Shown here piece after piece: positions 1-5,044 of a stretch of DNA of 5,178 nucleotides. Made by a program: the position numbers and the translations under genes. The notes under the pieces are model-generated. The model worked only from the letters and a program-made list of their open reading frames with translations. It searched no databases and was not told the origin of the DNA. This DNA is from Synergistales bacterium (lineage in GTDB: Bacteria; Synergistota; Synergistia; Synergistales; Synergistaceae). Within the stretch, counting starts at the first letter, position 1; each line of letters begins with the position of its first letter. Location: NCBI GenBank assembly GCA_026002695.1, contig BOCB01000078.1, positions 1-5,178 on the forward strand. The letters are read 5' to 3'.

Positions 1-1
1 G

Positions 2-775
2 GACGACGGGAAAATTACGGAGCACCATGCCATCATACCAACAACGCGAGCACCGGCTGCGGGGACGCTCTCCGATATTGAGCGGAAGATTTACGAGCTG
101 ATATGCTCCCGTTACGTTCTGCAATTCTTCCCCGATTATGAGTACAAGGAAACGTCAGTAAAATTCTCGGTCAACGGGGAGACGTTTCAGAGGATGGGCA
201 GGGCTGTCGTCAATATCGGTTGGCAGGGTTGGGAAAATTCGGAGGCTGATAAACCCGATGAGGAGGGCAACGCGGCAGTTCTTCCGACTGTTCAGGTCGG
301 AGAGTGCGGGCTTGCCCGCGCCTCGATGGAAGAGAAGCTGACCAAACCGCCTAAGCCGTACACGTATCACGCGCTCATATCTGGAATGAACAATATCTAC
401 ACGTTCATCAAAGACCCCGAAATCCGCGCAAAACTCAAGGAAGTTCAGGGGATTGGCACCTCGGCCACGCAGGAGAACATCGTCGCCGTCTTGTTCAAGC
501 GCGGTTATTTGGAGAAGAAGAAAAAGCATCTCGTTTCAACAGACTTGGGTAAGCTGCTCATAAATCTTCTGAGCACTTCACGGGCTTCCGTCATGGTTCA
601 ACCCGACCTGACCGCGCTCTGGGAAAATAAGATGAGCGATATTGAGGACGGCACGTTGACATTGGAGGCGTTCATCTCGGAGGTGGCCGATATGGTGCGC
701 GGCATTATAGCGGATTCTCTCGAAATACCCGCCGATATGCCCGGCATGATGAAGCGCCGCAAGAAAAATAAGTGA
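2..775 (+). CDS. topB: DNA topoisomerase III, C-terminal part (5' end outside window)
   Basis: Type IA topoisomerase that cuts and passes single DNA strands to relax or decatenate DNA. The reading frame is open from base 2 with no start, so the gene begins upstream; 257 codons are visible. Near the visible N-terminus is HHAIIPT, a hallmark of the family close to the catalytic core, followed by LSDIERKIYELICSRYVLQF, a typical TopB segment. Further on, GIGTSATQENIVAVLFKRGY and the following TDLGK match the conserved region of these enzymes that ends the core. The active-site tyrosine and the Toprim domain would lie upstream and cannot be checked. The protein ends in a basic tail (KRRKKNK) with no C-terminal zinc fingers, as in TopB rather than TopA. 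Such genes are frequent on conjugative plasmids and integrative elements, but no transfer genes are visible here. The next gene starts 15 bases after the stop, so an operon is likely. Confidence 0.93.
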   Translation, partial: DDGKITEHHAIIPTTRAPAAGTLSDIERKIYELICSRYVLQFFPDYEYKETSVKFSVNGETFQRMGRAVVNIGWQGWENSEADKPDEEGNAAVLPTVQVGECGLARASMEEKLTKPPKPYTYHALISGMNNIYTFIKDPEIRAKLKEVQGIGTSATQENIVAVLFKRGYLEKKKKHLVSTDLGKLLINLLSTSRASVMVQPDLTALWENKMSDIEDGTLTLEAFISEVADMVRGIIADSLEIPADMPGMMKRRKKNK

Positions 776-776
776 T

Positions 777-781
777 GGGAG
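777..781 (+). promoter_or_regulatory. Ribosome binding site deciding the start of the 791 gene
   Basis: GGGAG lies just after the topB stop codon and nine bases before the ATG at 791. A TTG at 785 is in the same frame but is only three bases from this site, so the ATG is the better start. The site's position right behind topB suggests translation of the two genes from one transcript. Confidence 0.6.
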
Positions 782-790
782 TGGTTGAAC

Positions 791-1186
791 ATGAAACGTA
801 TATGTACGATAACGGCAGTTTGCCTTTTCGGTGTGCTGATATTCTGCGGACTGCCTCATGCGTCCGATGGGGGCACAGGTTTTGCGCGCCCGCTCGTTCC
901 ACGAATAGTCGCGCTGACTATCGGCAACAGGGATTTCTTTGCCAAGTCAAAACTCGACGGGCGTGATTGGCTGTATGACGTGGAGCGGATAGGTGAGGGT
1001 ATGATAGGCGTCGTGGTTATAGAGCCGCCGGGCATAGAAATGACTTATGTGTTTGGCGTTGCGAGCGGGAGGAAACTTCTTTCCTCTGCCGCTATTCACA
1101 AGAAGAGTGAGCGCGCTGCGCGGATGAACGCGAGCATACGCGTCTCAGACGCTGTAAGGTTGGCGCGAGCAGCGGTTGAGCCATAA
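791..1186 (+). CDS. Small exported protein of unknown function
   Basis: A 131-residue protein that I do not recognise. The N-terminus is a clear Sec-type signal: basic MKR, then a hydrophobic core of about 16 residues (positions 5-21), then a polar region with a plausible signal-peptidase site near the PHAS sequence around residues 24-27. The cysteine at residue 21 is preceded by LIF, a poor lipobox, so a lipoprotein is less likely. The mature part is about 105 residues, mixed alpha/beta in character, with one short hydrophobic stretch (IGVVVIEPP) and a basic C-terminal half; it has no cysteine pairs and no enzyme motif I can name. It follows topB by 15 bases with its own ribosome binding site, and a strong terminator follows, so it is probably the last gene of the topB transcript. 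Expected location is the periplasm or cell exterior. Confidence 0.75.
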   Translation: MKRICTITAVCLFGVLIFCGLPHASDGGTGFARPLVPRIVALTIGNRDFFAKSKLDGRDWLYDVERIGEGMIGVVVIEPPGIEMTYVFGVASGRKLLSSAAIHKKSERAARMNASIRVSDAVRLARAAVEP

Positions 1187-1201
1187 AATAATCGGCTCAA
1201 C
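1175..1201 (+). other. Inverted repeat spanning the stop codon of the exported-protein gene
   Basis: GTTGAGCC at 1175-1182 is complementary to GGCTCAAC at 1194-1201, with an 11-base AT-rich loop that contains the TAA stop at 1184-1186. Flanking GCG and GC could extend the stem with one bulge. There is no T-run directly after it, so alone it is not a standard terminator. It may protect the 3' end or act together with the terminator ten bases downstream. Confidence 0.5.
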
Positions 1202-1210
1202 GCAACTTGG

Positions 1211-1265
1211 AGCGTGGGGGATCGCCCTTGCCGGATTTAGGGCATCCCCACGCTATTTTGGGTTT
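1211..1265 (+). terminator. Rho-independent terminator after the topB/exported-protein genes
   Basis: AGCGTGGGGGATCGCCC (1211-1227) pairs with GGGCATCCCCACGCT (1240-1254) in a long GC-rich stem with two single-base bulges and a 12-base loop. A T-rich tract (ATTTTGGGTTTT) follows. It lies 24 bases after the stop of the exported-protein gene and marks the visible end of the GC-richer block. Confidence 0.85.
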
Positions 1266-1334
1266 TGTTGGATATGGTAGGATATAGCAAAAATAAATTT
1301 GTCAAAAAATTTTAAGTAATTTTTGATTTTGCTA

Positions 1335-1362
1335 TTGACTTCTTTTTTATTATCGTTATAAA
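1335..1362 (+). promoter_or_regulatory. Candidate sigma70-type promoter for the AT-rich gene cluster
   Basis: TTGACT (1335-1340) and TATAAA (1357-1362) are separated by 16 bases. They match five of six and four of six positions of the consensus boxes and lie in a strongly AT-rich stretch rich in A and T tracts. The position just after the terminator and ahead of the rightward membrane-protein genes is sensible. AT-rich DNA produces chance matches, so the call is moderate. Confidence 0.45.
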
Positions 1363-1490
1363 ATTTATCACATTCTAACTGATATGATTAATTTGCTTAA
1401 TTCTTGAGTTTACCGATGGGCTTATTCGTAGAAGATTCAGAGGCTCATTCAAAATGAAAATACGGATGCTACGCTATAAGGTTTGCTATT
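1363..1490 (+). other. Leader or degraded stretch, no convincing gene
   Basis: Between the candidate promoter and the truncated membrane-protein copy there is no sizeable reading frame. Two tiny frames are present (ATG at 1417, 13 codons; ATG at 1454, 12 codons, ending at the TAG at 1490-1492). The second is in the same frame as the truncated gene that follows it but is closed by that TAG. Neither has a good ribosome binding site or a recognisable product. I see no other structure here. Confidence 0.4.
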
Positions 1491-1660
1491 AGGATGTGAA
1501 AAACATGGGAGAATCTGTGTGGACATTAGACGCAATAGGCAGAGGAGAAAACCAGAAGTTTAATAGATATTTGACTGGGTTTACCGGTTACCATTTGTTG
1601 GTCTTTTGGTTTGTGCCGATGTGCATAAGTTTTTATATGCAATATCCTTACTTCCATTGA
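1491..1660 (+). pseudogene. Truncated copy of the 2667-3335 membrane-protein gene
   Basis: Bases 1491-1649 match 2779-2937 at a constant offset of 1288 with about 13 substitutions and no gaps by eye. The frame from ATG 1505 to the TGA at 1658-1660 encodes 51 residues, of which the first 48 align to residues 43-90 of the downstream protein with 40 identities. Conserved blocks include KFNRYLTGFTG and LLVFWFVPMCISFYMQYP. Homology starts abruptly after an in-frame TAG (1490-1492) and ends abruptly at CCTT, after which the frame closes within four codons. It therefore lacks the N-terminal segment and all but the second membrane helix of the intact copy. Most substitutions in the first half are clustered and change residues. 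A short made peptide with one membrane helix cannot be excluded, since AGGA lies ten bases before the ATG, but a relic is more likely. Confidence 0.75.
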
Positions 1661-1683
1661 TAATAGAGTGGTAGATAGTTTTG

Positions 1684-2582
1684 ATGAGGGGATTTAGCAT
1701 AAAAAATAAACAGCCCTTTAAATATGCCATTGTAGATATTATGGCACCAATATTTTTTTGTACTACTTTTTTTGTCTATACTATTTTAGTGGTTCATCAC
1801 TGTATTTTCGCGTATCGGGTTTAGTTATATTCGTGATAATTGCGGTTTCGCCATATATATTGTTTTTCTTGGATTTAATATCTGGCACACAATTTGTTTT
1901 ATTGCGCTGTCTGGGGTTGGGTTTCGACGGTAAACGATTGTTTATCGAAAAACAATTTCATTTGACGAATTCACGAATTACTTATATGCTGACTTTATTT
2001 TGTTTTATAATCGGCTCAAGACCGCCTTTTAATTATACGTATCTCTTTGTTGCACCGTTGGTATTTATTGTTGTTTTTTATTTTTCTTCTTTTACCGCAC
2101 AAATGTTGTCAGCATATATTTACCTGTTAAAATATCTTGATGCTAATATTGGAATGAGCCAGTCAGAAAGTGAGAGCGCTTTTGTATTAAAGAGACTATT
2201 CAGGGAGAATTTAACAAACAACAAATATGCTATAACAATGGCATTTTTTGCGTTTGTACCAGCACTTGCTATTTTACTTACAGATTATAATATTTTTTAC
2301 GCGCGTGATTCGTGGATACCTTTCGTATTTTATGCAATCGCTTTATTCTTGTTCGCCATTTCTTTAATATTTTATGCAAAACGATTTTTTATTAACAATA
2401 TCATCTTTGTTGTGATGTTGTTGCGGAATCAGGACGAAGAAAAAGCTGGCTCTGAAATATCTTCGGTAAAGGAAATGTTATTAATGCAATACAATTCAAC
2501 AAAGTTTTTATTTATTCTTTCCTTGCTTATGATATATAGCATTTTACTTTTTATTTCGTGTTTGCGCTTGAGTCATAAATAA
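1684..2582 (+). CDS. Polytopic membrane protein, RDD-like, with N-terminus in the +1-relative frame
   Basis: The main frame runs from 1758 (a TTG with no good start signal) to the TAA at 2580-2582, 274 codons, with about six or seven hydrophobic segments. A better N-terminus lies in another frame: ATG 1684 reads MRGFSIKNKQPFKYAIVDIM and on into a hydrophobic segment up to a TAG at 1822-1824. Crossing by -1 at the T7 run 1767-1773 joins the two into a product of about 299 residues. Just after the early helices, FFLDLISGTQFVLLRCLGLG and the following FDGKR resemble the linker of RDD-family membrane proteins (usual form GxSxGKxxxGLxxxxxDGK), and KYAIVD before the first helix resembles the RDD start. 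Family assignment is tentative; RDD proteins are mostly of unknown or transport-related function. The C-terminal part has a charged loop (RNQDEEKAGSE) and a final helix. The next gene's signals begin about 40 bases downstream. AT-rich codons match its right-hand neighbour, not topB. Confidence 0.7.
1767..1773 (+). promoter_or_regulatory. T7 tract phased as a -1 slippery heptamer
   Basis: In the frame from ATG 1684 the tract reads ACT TTT TTT, that is T TTT TTT in the X XXY YYZ phase required for -1 slippage. Slipping back one base leads into the 269-codon open frame that ends at 2582. The only nearby structure is a weak five-pair hairpin starting 14 bases downstream (AGTGG at 1788-1792 with TCACT), so evidence for a programmed signal is incomplete. 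A single missing T would look the same. Confidence 0.4.
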
Positions 2583-2619
2583 TTGACTCTATCATTCGAT
2601 ATATTGTTTTTTTAGTGAG

Positions 2620-2637
2620 AGGAGAGTTACAACTATG
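2620..2637 (+). promoter_or_regulatory. Strong ribosome binding site and ATG ahead of the second membrane-protein gene
   Basis: AGGAGAG (2620-2626) with eight bases to ATG 2635 is among the best translation-start signals in the window. Yet this ATG opens only 35 codons (to the TGA at 2740-2742), overlapping the real gene in another frame. Either it encodes a leader that couples translation to the ATG at 2667, or it is the original start of the membrane protein, moved out of frame by a one-base change in the G5 run 2660-2664. With one more G the product would begin MLKVIFRGWGEMGSKPILLF. Confidence 0.5.
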
Positions 2638-2666
2638 CTTAAGGTTATATTTAGAGGTTGGGGGAA

Positions 2667-3335
2667 ATGGGGTCGAAGCCGATATTGTTATTTACCGGAA
2701 GCGCTTGTTTATTGGCAACTACCCCGTTTTATATTGAATTGATTCATAAATACCAGGGATCGAGAAAGGAGATGGTGGAGGATGTGAAAAACATGGAAGA
2801 ATCTGTGTGGACATTCGATGTGATAAACAGAGGAGACAACAAGAAGTTTAATAGATATTTAACCGGGTTTACCGGTTGCTATTTGTTGGTCTTTTGGTTT
2901 GTGCCGATGTGCATAAGTTTTTATATGCAATATCCTTTTGCGTCCATATTGAATTGCTTGGTATTATATGTTTCCGGAGTCAGTAAATTATTAAGCATTG
3001 CTATTCTTTTAAGCGTTCTATTTATATTGATAATGGTGTGCCTGAAGGGAGAAAAATATCCTATAACATTAGTATGTGTGCTCATTTTAATTTTTGTTGA
3101 TTATGAAGCTATCATTTATCCGCGGGTTTTTAGATCTCTAATAGGTTCACCAATACCCCTTGATGTATTTGTGCTCTGTATTTTTGGAGAATTATCCTGG
3201 ACCAGTTGGGAGATATTATCTTTTTCACTAAAGTGGTTTGGTATGCTTGTGCTTGGTTGGCAGGGAGCAATGACTGGGATTCTGGCGAGAAAACAATTGA
3301 GAAATTGGAGATTTTCTAAAGATTCTAAACCTTAA
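2667..3335 (+). CDS. Polytopic membrane protein of unknown family
   Basis: A 222-residue protein with roughly five or six hydrophobic segments, near residues 5-25, 68-88, 107-126, 131-149, 164-175 and 186-206. Between the first and second lies a charged, cytoplasm-like stretch (residues 27-63) containing ESVWTFDVINRGDNKKFNRY. The C-terminus is basic (RKQLRNWRFSKDSKP), suggesting a cytoplasmic tail. I do not recognise a family or any enzyme residues. ATG 2667 is preferred over TTG 2658 because AGAGG (2653-2657) sits nine bases before it; a frameshifted start at 2635 is the alternative. An internal ATG at 2793 matches the first ATG of the truncated copy at 1505, so a shorter product lacking the first helix is also conceivable. 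The gene follows the RDD-like gene by 84 bases and precedes the calcium-binding-type gene by 19 bases, so the three are probably co-transcribed. A role in export, processing or immunity related to that neighbour is inference only. Confidence 0.75.
   Translation: MGSKPILLFTGSACLLATTPFYIELIHKYQGSRKEMVEDVKNMEESVWTFDVINRGDNKKFNRYLTGFTGCYLLVFWFVPMCISFYMQYPFASILNCLVLYVSGVSKLLSIAILLSVLFILIMVCLKGEKYPITLVCVLILIFVDYEAIIYPRVFRSLIGSPIPLDVFVLCIFGELSWTSWEILSFSLKWFGMLVLGWQGAMTGILARKQLRNWRFSKDSKP
2779..2937 (+). repeat. Intact-gene copy of the 159-bp direct repeat shared with 1491-1649
   Basis: This internal part of the membrane-protein gene is the partner of the truncated copy upstream, about 92 percent identical by eye and in the same orientation. 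The two copies flank the RDD-like gene, so recombination between them would remove about 1.29 kb carrying that gene. Confidence 0.85.
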
Positions 3336-3340
3336 AGATC

Positions 3341-3347
3341 GGGAGTG
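3341..3347 (+). promoter_or_regulatory. Ribosome binding site deciding the start of the RTX-like gene
   Basis: GGGAGTG lies seven bases before ATG 3355 and just after the stop of the preceding membrane-protein gene. No comparable signal precedes the later in-frame starts, such as GTG 3423, which makes 3355 the likely true start although the frame opened there ends at codon 26 without a frameshift. Confidence 0.6.
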
Positions 3348-3383
3348 AAGAAAAATGGATTGTTGTGCTCTCAACGATAAGAT

Positions 3384-3390
3384 AAAAAAA
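3384..3390 (+). promoter_or_regulatory. A7 tract phased as a -1 slippery heptamer
   Basis: In the frame from ATG 3355 the codons are ATA AAA AAA CCA, giving A AAA AAA in the phase required for -1 slippage. The -1 frame then stays open from this point to 3656 and encodes the hydrophobic and cysteine/proline-rich part of the protein. A TAA at 3378-3380 closes that frame immediately upstream, so the crossing must lie between 3381 and the TAG at 3433-3435. One missing A would explain the same picture. Confidence 0.4.
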
Positions 3391-3556
3391 CCAGTAATGA
3401 TGCTGAGAATGCCAATACGGCTGTGGGTTTTATAGGTTTCTTGGTTATAATAGCAAGTAGTACGGCTACGGGCTTCTATCTAGCTATGGCATTCTGGGCT
3501 TTGGGTATCATGGTTGCGAAGTATTTTGACCCCAGCAATGGCGATTCCAGCGAACT

Positions 3557-3589
3557 CAGTTGCTGTACGGACAGAGCCAGTTGCTGTAC
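3557..3589 (+). repeat. Two 12-bp direct repeats encoding paired cysteines
   Basis: CAGTTGCTGTAC occurs at 3557-3568 and 3578-3589, a period of 21 bases or seven codons. In the reading frame it gives SCCT twice (SCCTDRA then SCCTPPP), just before the proline run of the RTX-like protein. Confidence 0.8.
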
Positions 3590-3795
3590 TCCGCCTCCAC
3601 CGCCGCTAGGTGGCGATCCCAGACAATTTTGGTGGAGGAACAACAGCAATATATGACCCGTTGGTCATTGATTTGAATCGTGATGGACAAACGGACCTTA
3701 CTAATCGTGTCTTTTTCGACATGGACGTCAACGGTTTTGCGGAAAGCACAGCGTGGATAGACGCTTCGGATGGTCTCCTGGTCATGGATCGCAAT

Positions 3796-4157
3796 CCAAT
3801 GTAAACTTTCTATTTTCCGGTGTGCACGGGTGATTTGCATCAGTTTTTCAGGCGTTTCAGCAAGGCTTGAAATGTAGTAATTCATTTCTTTTGTAGTCTT
3901 ATGTTTTGTTTCAACTATATGCTCAACCGCAAAAATTGTTTTCAAACCTGCCCATTCCTGACGGTTTTCAAGCCGCGATATATCATGAACTTTATAACAA
4001 CGACGTGTTTCTACGCGCCCGTGCCCTTTTTCCGCAGGCGCGGTAAAAACTCCAAGACTGTCTTGGTTCGGCGGATTTTCTATAAAAAGTTTCACATCGT
4101 TATAAAATGTCTTTTGGTTTTCTTTCAGTCCAAAACAATAGTTTCCGCCGCGCTTTA
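3796..4157 (-). pseudogene. ISAs1-family transposase fragment (internal part, left copy)
   Basis: Minus-strand reading from 4157 down to 3796 gives an uninterrupted run of about 120 residues of an ISAs1-family (H-repeat-like) DDE transposase. Landmarks in order are RGGNYCFGLKENQ, GHGRVETRRCYKVHDIS, WAGLKTIFAVE, MNYYISSLAETPEKL and AHRKIESLHW. These match the conserved middle of the family (usual forms KGGDYVLALKGNQ, GRIETRR, YYISSL, HWxIExxLHW). The N-terminal part is missing because an IS630 element borders it at 4158; the last part after LHW, carrying the final catalytic region, is replaced by the RTX-like gene. The usual tryptophan of HWxIE is arginine here (HRKIE). The frame runs on antisense through the RTX-like gene only by chance. 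No ISAs1 terminal repeat is present, so the piece cannot move by itself. Confidence 0.85.
3875..4001 (-). repeat. 127-bp perfect direct repeat, left copy (partner 5052-5178)
   Basis: Bases 3875-4001 are identical to 5052-5178 at a constant offset of 1177, and the right copy is cut by the window edge, so the true repeat may be longer. Both encode the same ISAs1 transposase stretch on the minus strand (CYKVHDIS to MNYY). The left copy continues past the TA at 3875-3876 into undisrupted transposase, whereas the right copy meets the IS630 end there, so the left copy shows the empty target site. Confidence 0.95.
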
Positions 4158-4174
4158 TAGTTGTTTAATTTAAG
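4158..4174 (+). repeat. IS630 left terminal inverted repeat
   Basis: TAGTTGTTTAATTTAAG, matching the reverse complement of the right end at 14 of 17 positions; the three mismatches are at positions 5 to 7. It follows the TA at 4156-4157. Confidence 0.85.
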
Positions 4175-4197
4175 TAAATGTAAAGAAATCCGATAAT

Positions 4198-5044
4198 ATG
4201 AGTATGGCATACGACAAAAAATTTAGGAAACAAGCGATCGCATATAAAGACACCGGACACACATTCAAAGAACTCAAGGAAGCCTTTGGAATATGCAGTG
4301 ACCGATATTATCGTTGGAAAGAGCTGCTCGAAACGACAGGTTCGCTTGAGGACAAAAAGGTTTGCGAGAGAAAGAGGAAAATCAACAAAGACGAATTGAG
4401 AAAGGCTCTTGAAGAGAAGCCTGATATGTACCTTTATGAACTCGCAGAACGCTTTGATTGTACCGTCCAGGCTATTTTCTATGCGCTGCGCAAGATGAAA
4501 ATCACGTTAAAAAAAGACGTTCACCTATTCCGAAAAGTCTGCGAAAAAACGAGCGGAGTTCTTCGGGCAAATAGCGCAAGTAGACCCGGAAACCATCGTG
4601 TATGTTGATGAAAGCGGAGTTAATAAGTTTTATCAACGTGAGTATGCGCGTGCGCCGATAGGGCAAAAAACCGAGGATGTGCGACGCGGGGAAAAGTACC
4701 GAAGGACCAACGTTATTGCCGGATATTGCAACGGAGAAGTTCTCGGTTCACATTGCTATTTATGTAACACAAACGGCGATTTTTTCGAGCTGTGGTTTGA
4801 GAAATTTCTATTGCCCGAAGTGCCTGTTGGTTACACGATTGTTATGGATAACGCGTCTTTCCATCGCAAAAAGAAGTTGCAAAAATTGGCAGAGAAGTAT
4901 GGCATACGGCTAATTTTTTTGCCGCCGTACTCACCAGACTTGAATCCCATCGAGAAACTCCGGGCGAATATGAAAAGAGCGTTGAGAGATTTAGTTCGGA
5001 AATTCAGAACATTGGTCGATGCAATTTATGAGTTCTTAAATTAA
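4198..5044 (+). pseudogene. IS630-family transposase, split by a frameshift at an A7 run
   Basis: The first frame starts at ATG 4198 (or 4204) and encodes the DNA-binding half: two helix-turn-helix-like segments (around residues 5-45 and 60-100) typical of IS630 transposases. It then runs out of family after KMKITLKK and stops at 4606-4608. The second frame is open from 4511 to the TAA at 5042-5044 and continues the family: KKTFTYSEKSAKKRAEFFGQ, then VYVDESG, VMDNASFH, PPYSPDLNPIEK. The catalytic D, D and E are present, with 34 residues between the last two, the DD34E spacing of this group. The crossing is +1 (or -2) at 4509-4515; one A fewer or two more would restore one frame of about 283 residues. 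The usual FW after NPIEK is LR here (NPIEKLRANMKR), which may weaken the enzyme. The start has only a weak ribosome binding site. The stop lies inside the right inverted repeat. Programmed frameshifting is possible, but a broken gene is the simpler view. Confidence 0.85.

Larger units (their letters stand above)
3355..3804 (+). pseudogene. Broken RTX-associated calcium-binding-type protein gene (N-terminal part)
   Basis: Three frames must be joined. ATG 3355 reads MDCCALNDKIKK; a -1 crossing at the A7 run 3384-3390 continues as TSNDAENANTAVGFIGFLV; a +1 crossing near 3618-3630 leads into GGGTTAIYDPLVIDLNRDG. The joined product is about 147 residues: a short polar start, a hydrophobic region near residues 25-54 (one long or two short helices), a linker with two CC pairs, five prolines, and then a module with DLNRDGQTD and DMDVNGFAE, both with the acidic spacing of calcium loops, ending SDGLLVMDRN. 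This module is characteristic of the region next to the glycine-rich repeats of RTX exoproteins. The gene is cut at 3795, where sequence changes directly to an ISAs1 transposase fragment; only three foreign codons remain before TAA at 3802-3804. The repeats and any toxin domain are absent. It follows the membrane-protein gene by 19 bases. The family link is fairly firm, the toxin role is inference. Confidence 0.65.

Noticed and set aside
155..529. Long minus-strand open frame (124 codons) opposite topB
   Set aside because: It is fully antisense to a well-recognised topoisomerase sequence, has no recognisable product and is a by-product of the codon use of topB.
785..787. TTG start six bases before ATG 791
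   Set aside because: It leaves only three bases to the ribosome binding site, whereas the ATG has a normal spacing and gives a standard signal peptide beginning MKR.
2583..2605. TTGACT followed by TATATT as a promoter for the second membrane-protein gene
   Set aside because: The spacer is only 11 bases, too short for a sigma70 promoter; co-transcription with the upstream gene is more likely.
3597..3613. Hairpin CCACC/GGTGG as a frameshift stimulator in the RTX-like gene
   Set aside because: It lies upstream of the frame crossing near 3618-3630, and stimulatory structures act from downstream; it largely reflects the proline and glycine codons.
3556..3795. Minus-strand extension of the ISAs1 frame through the RTX-like region
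   Set aside because: The transposase similarity ends at LHW (3796); the rest is the reverse strand of the RTX-like module and its openness is chance.
3901..4173. Plus-strand open frame of 90 codons in the IS region
   Set aside because: It is antisense to the clearly recognisable ISAs1 transposase fragment and crosses the IS630 boundary.
4161..4197. TTGTTT and GATAAT as the IS630 promoter
   Set aside because: The boxes are 25 bases apart and GATAAT abuts the start codon, leaving no room for a transcript leader.
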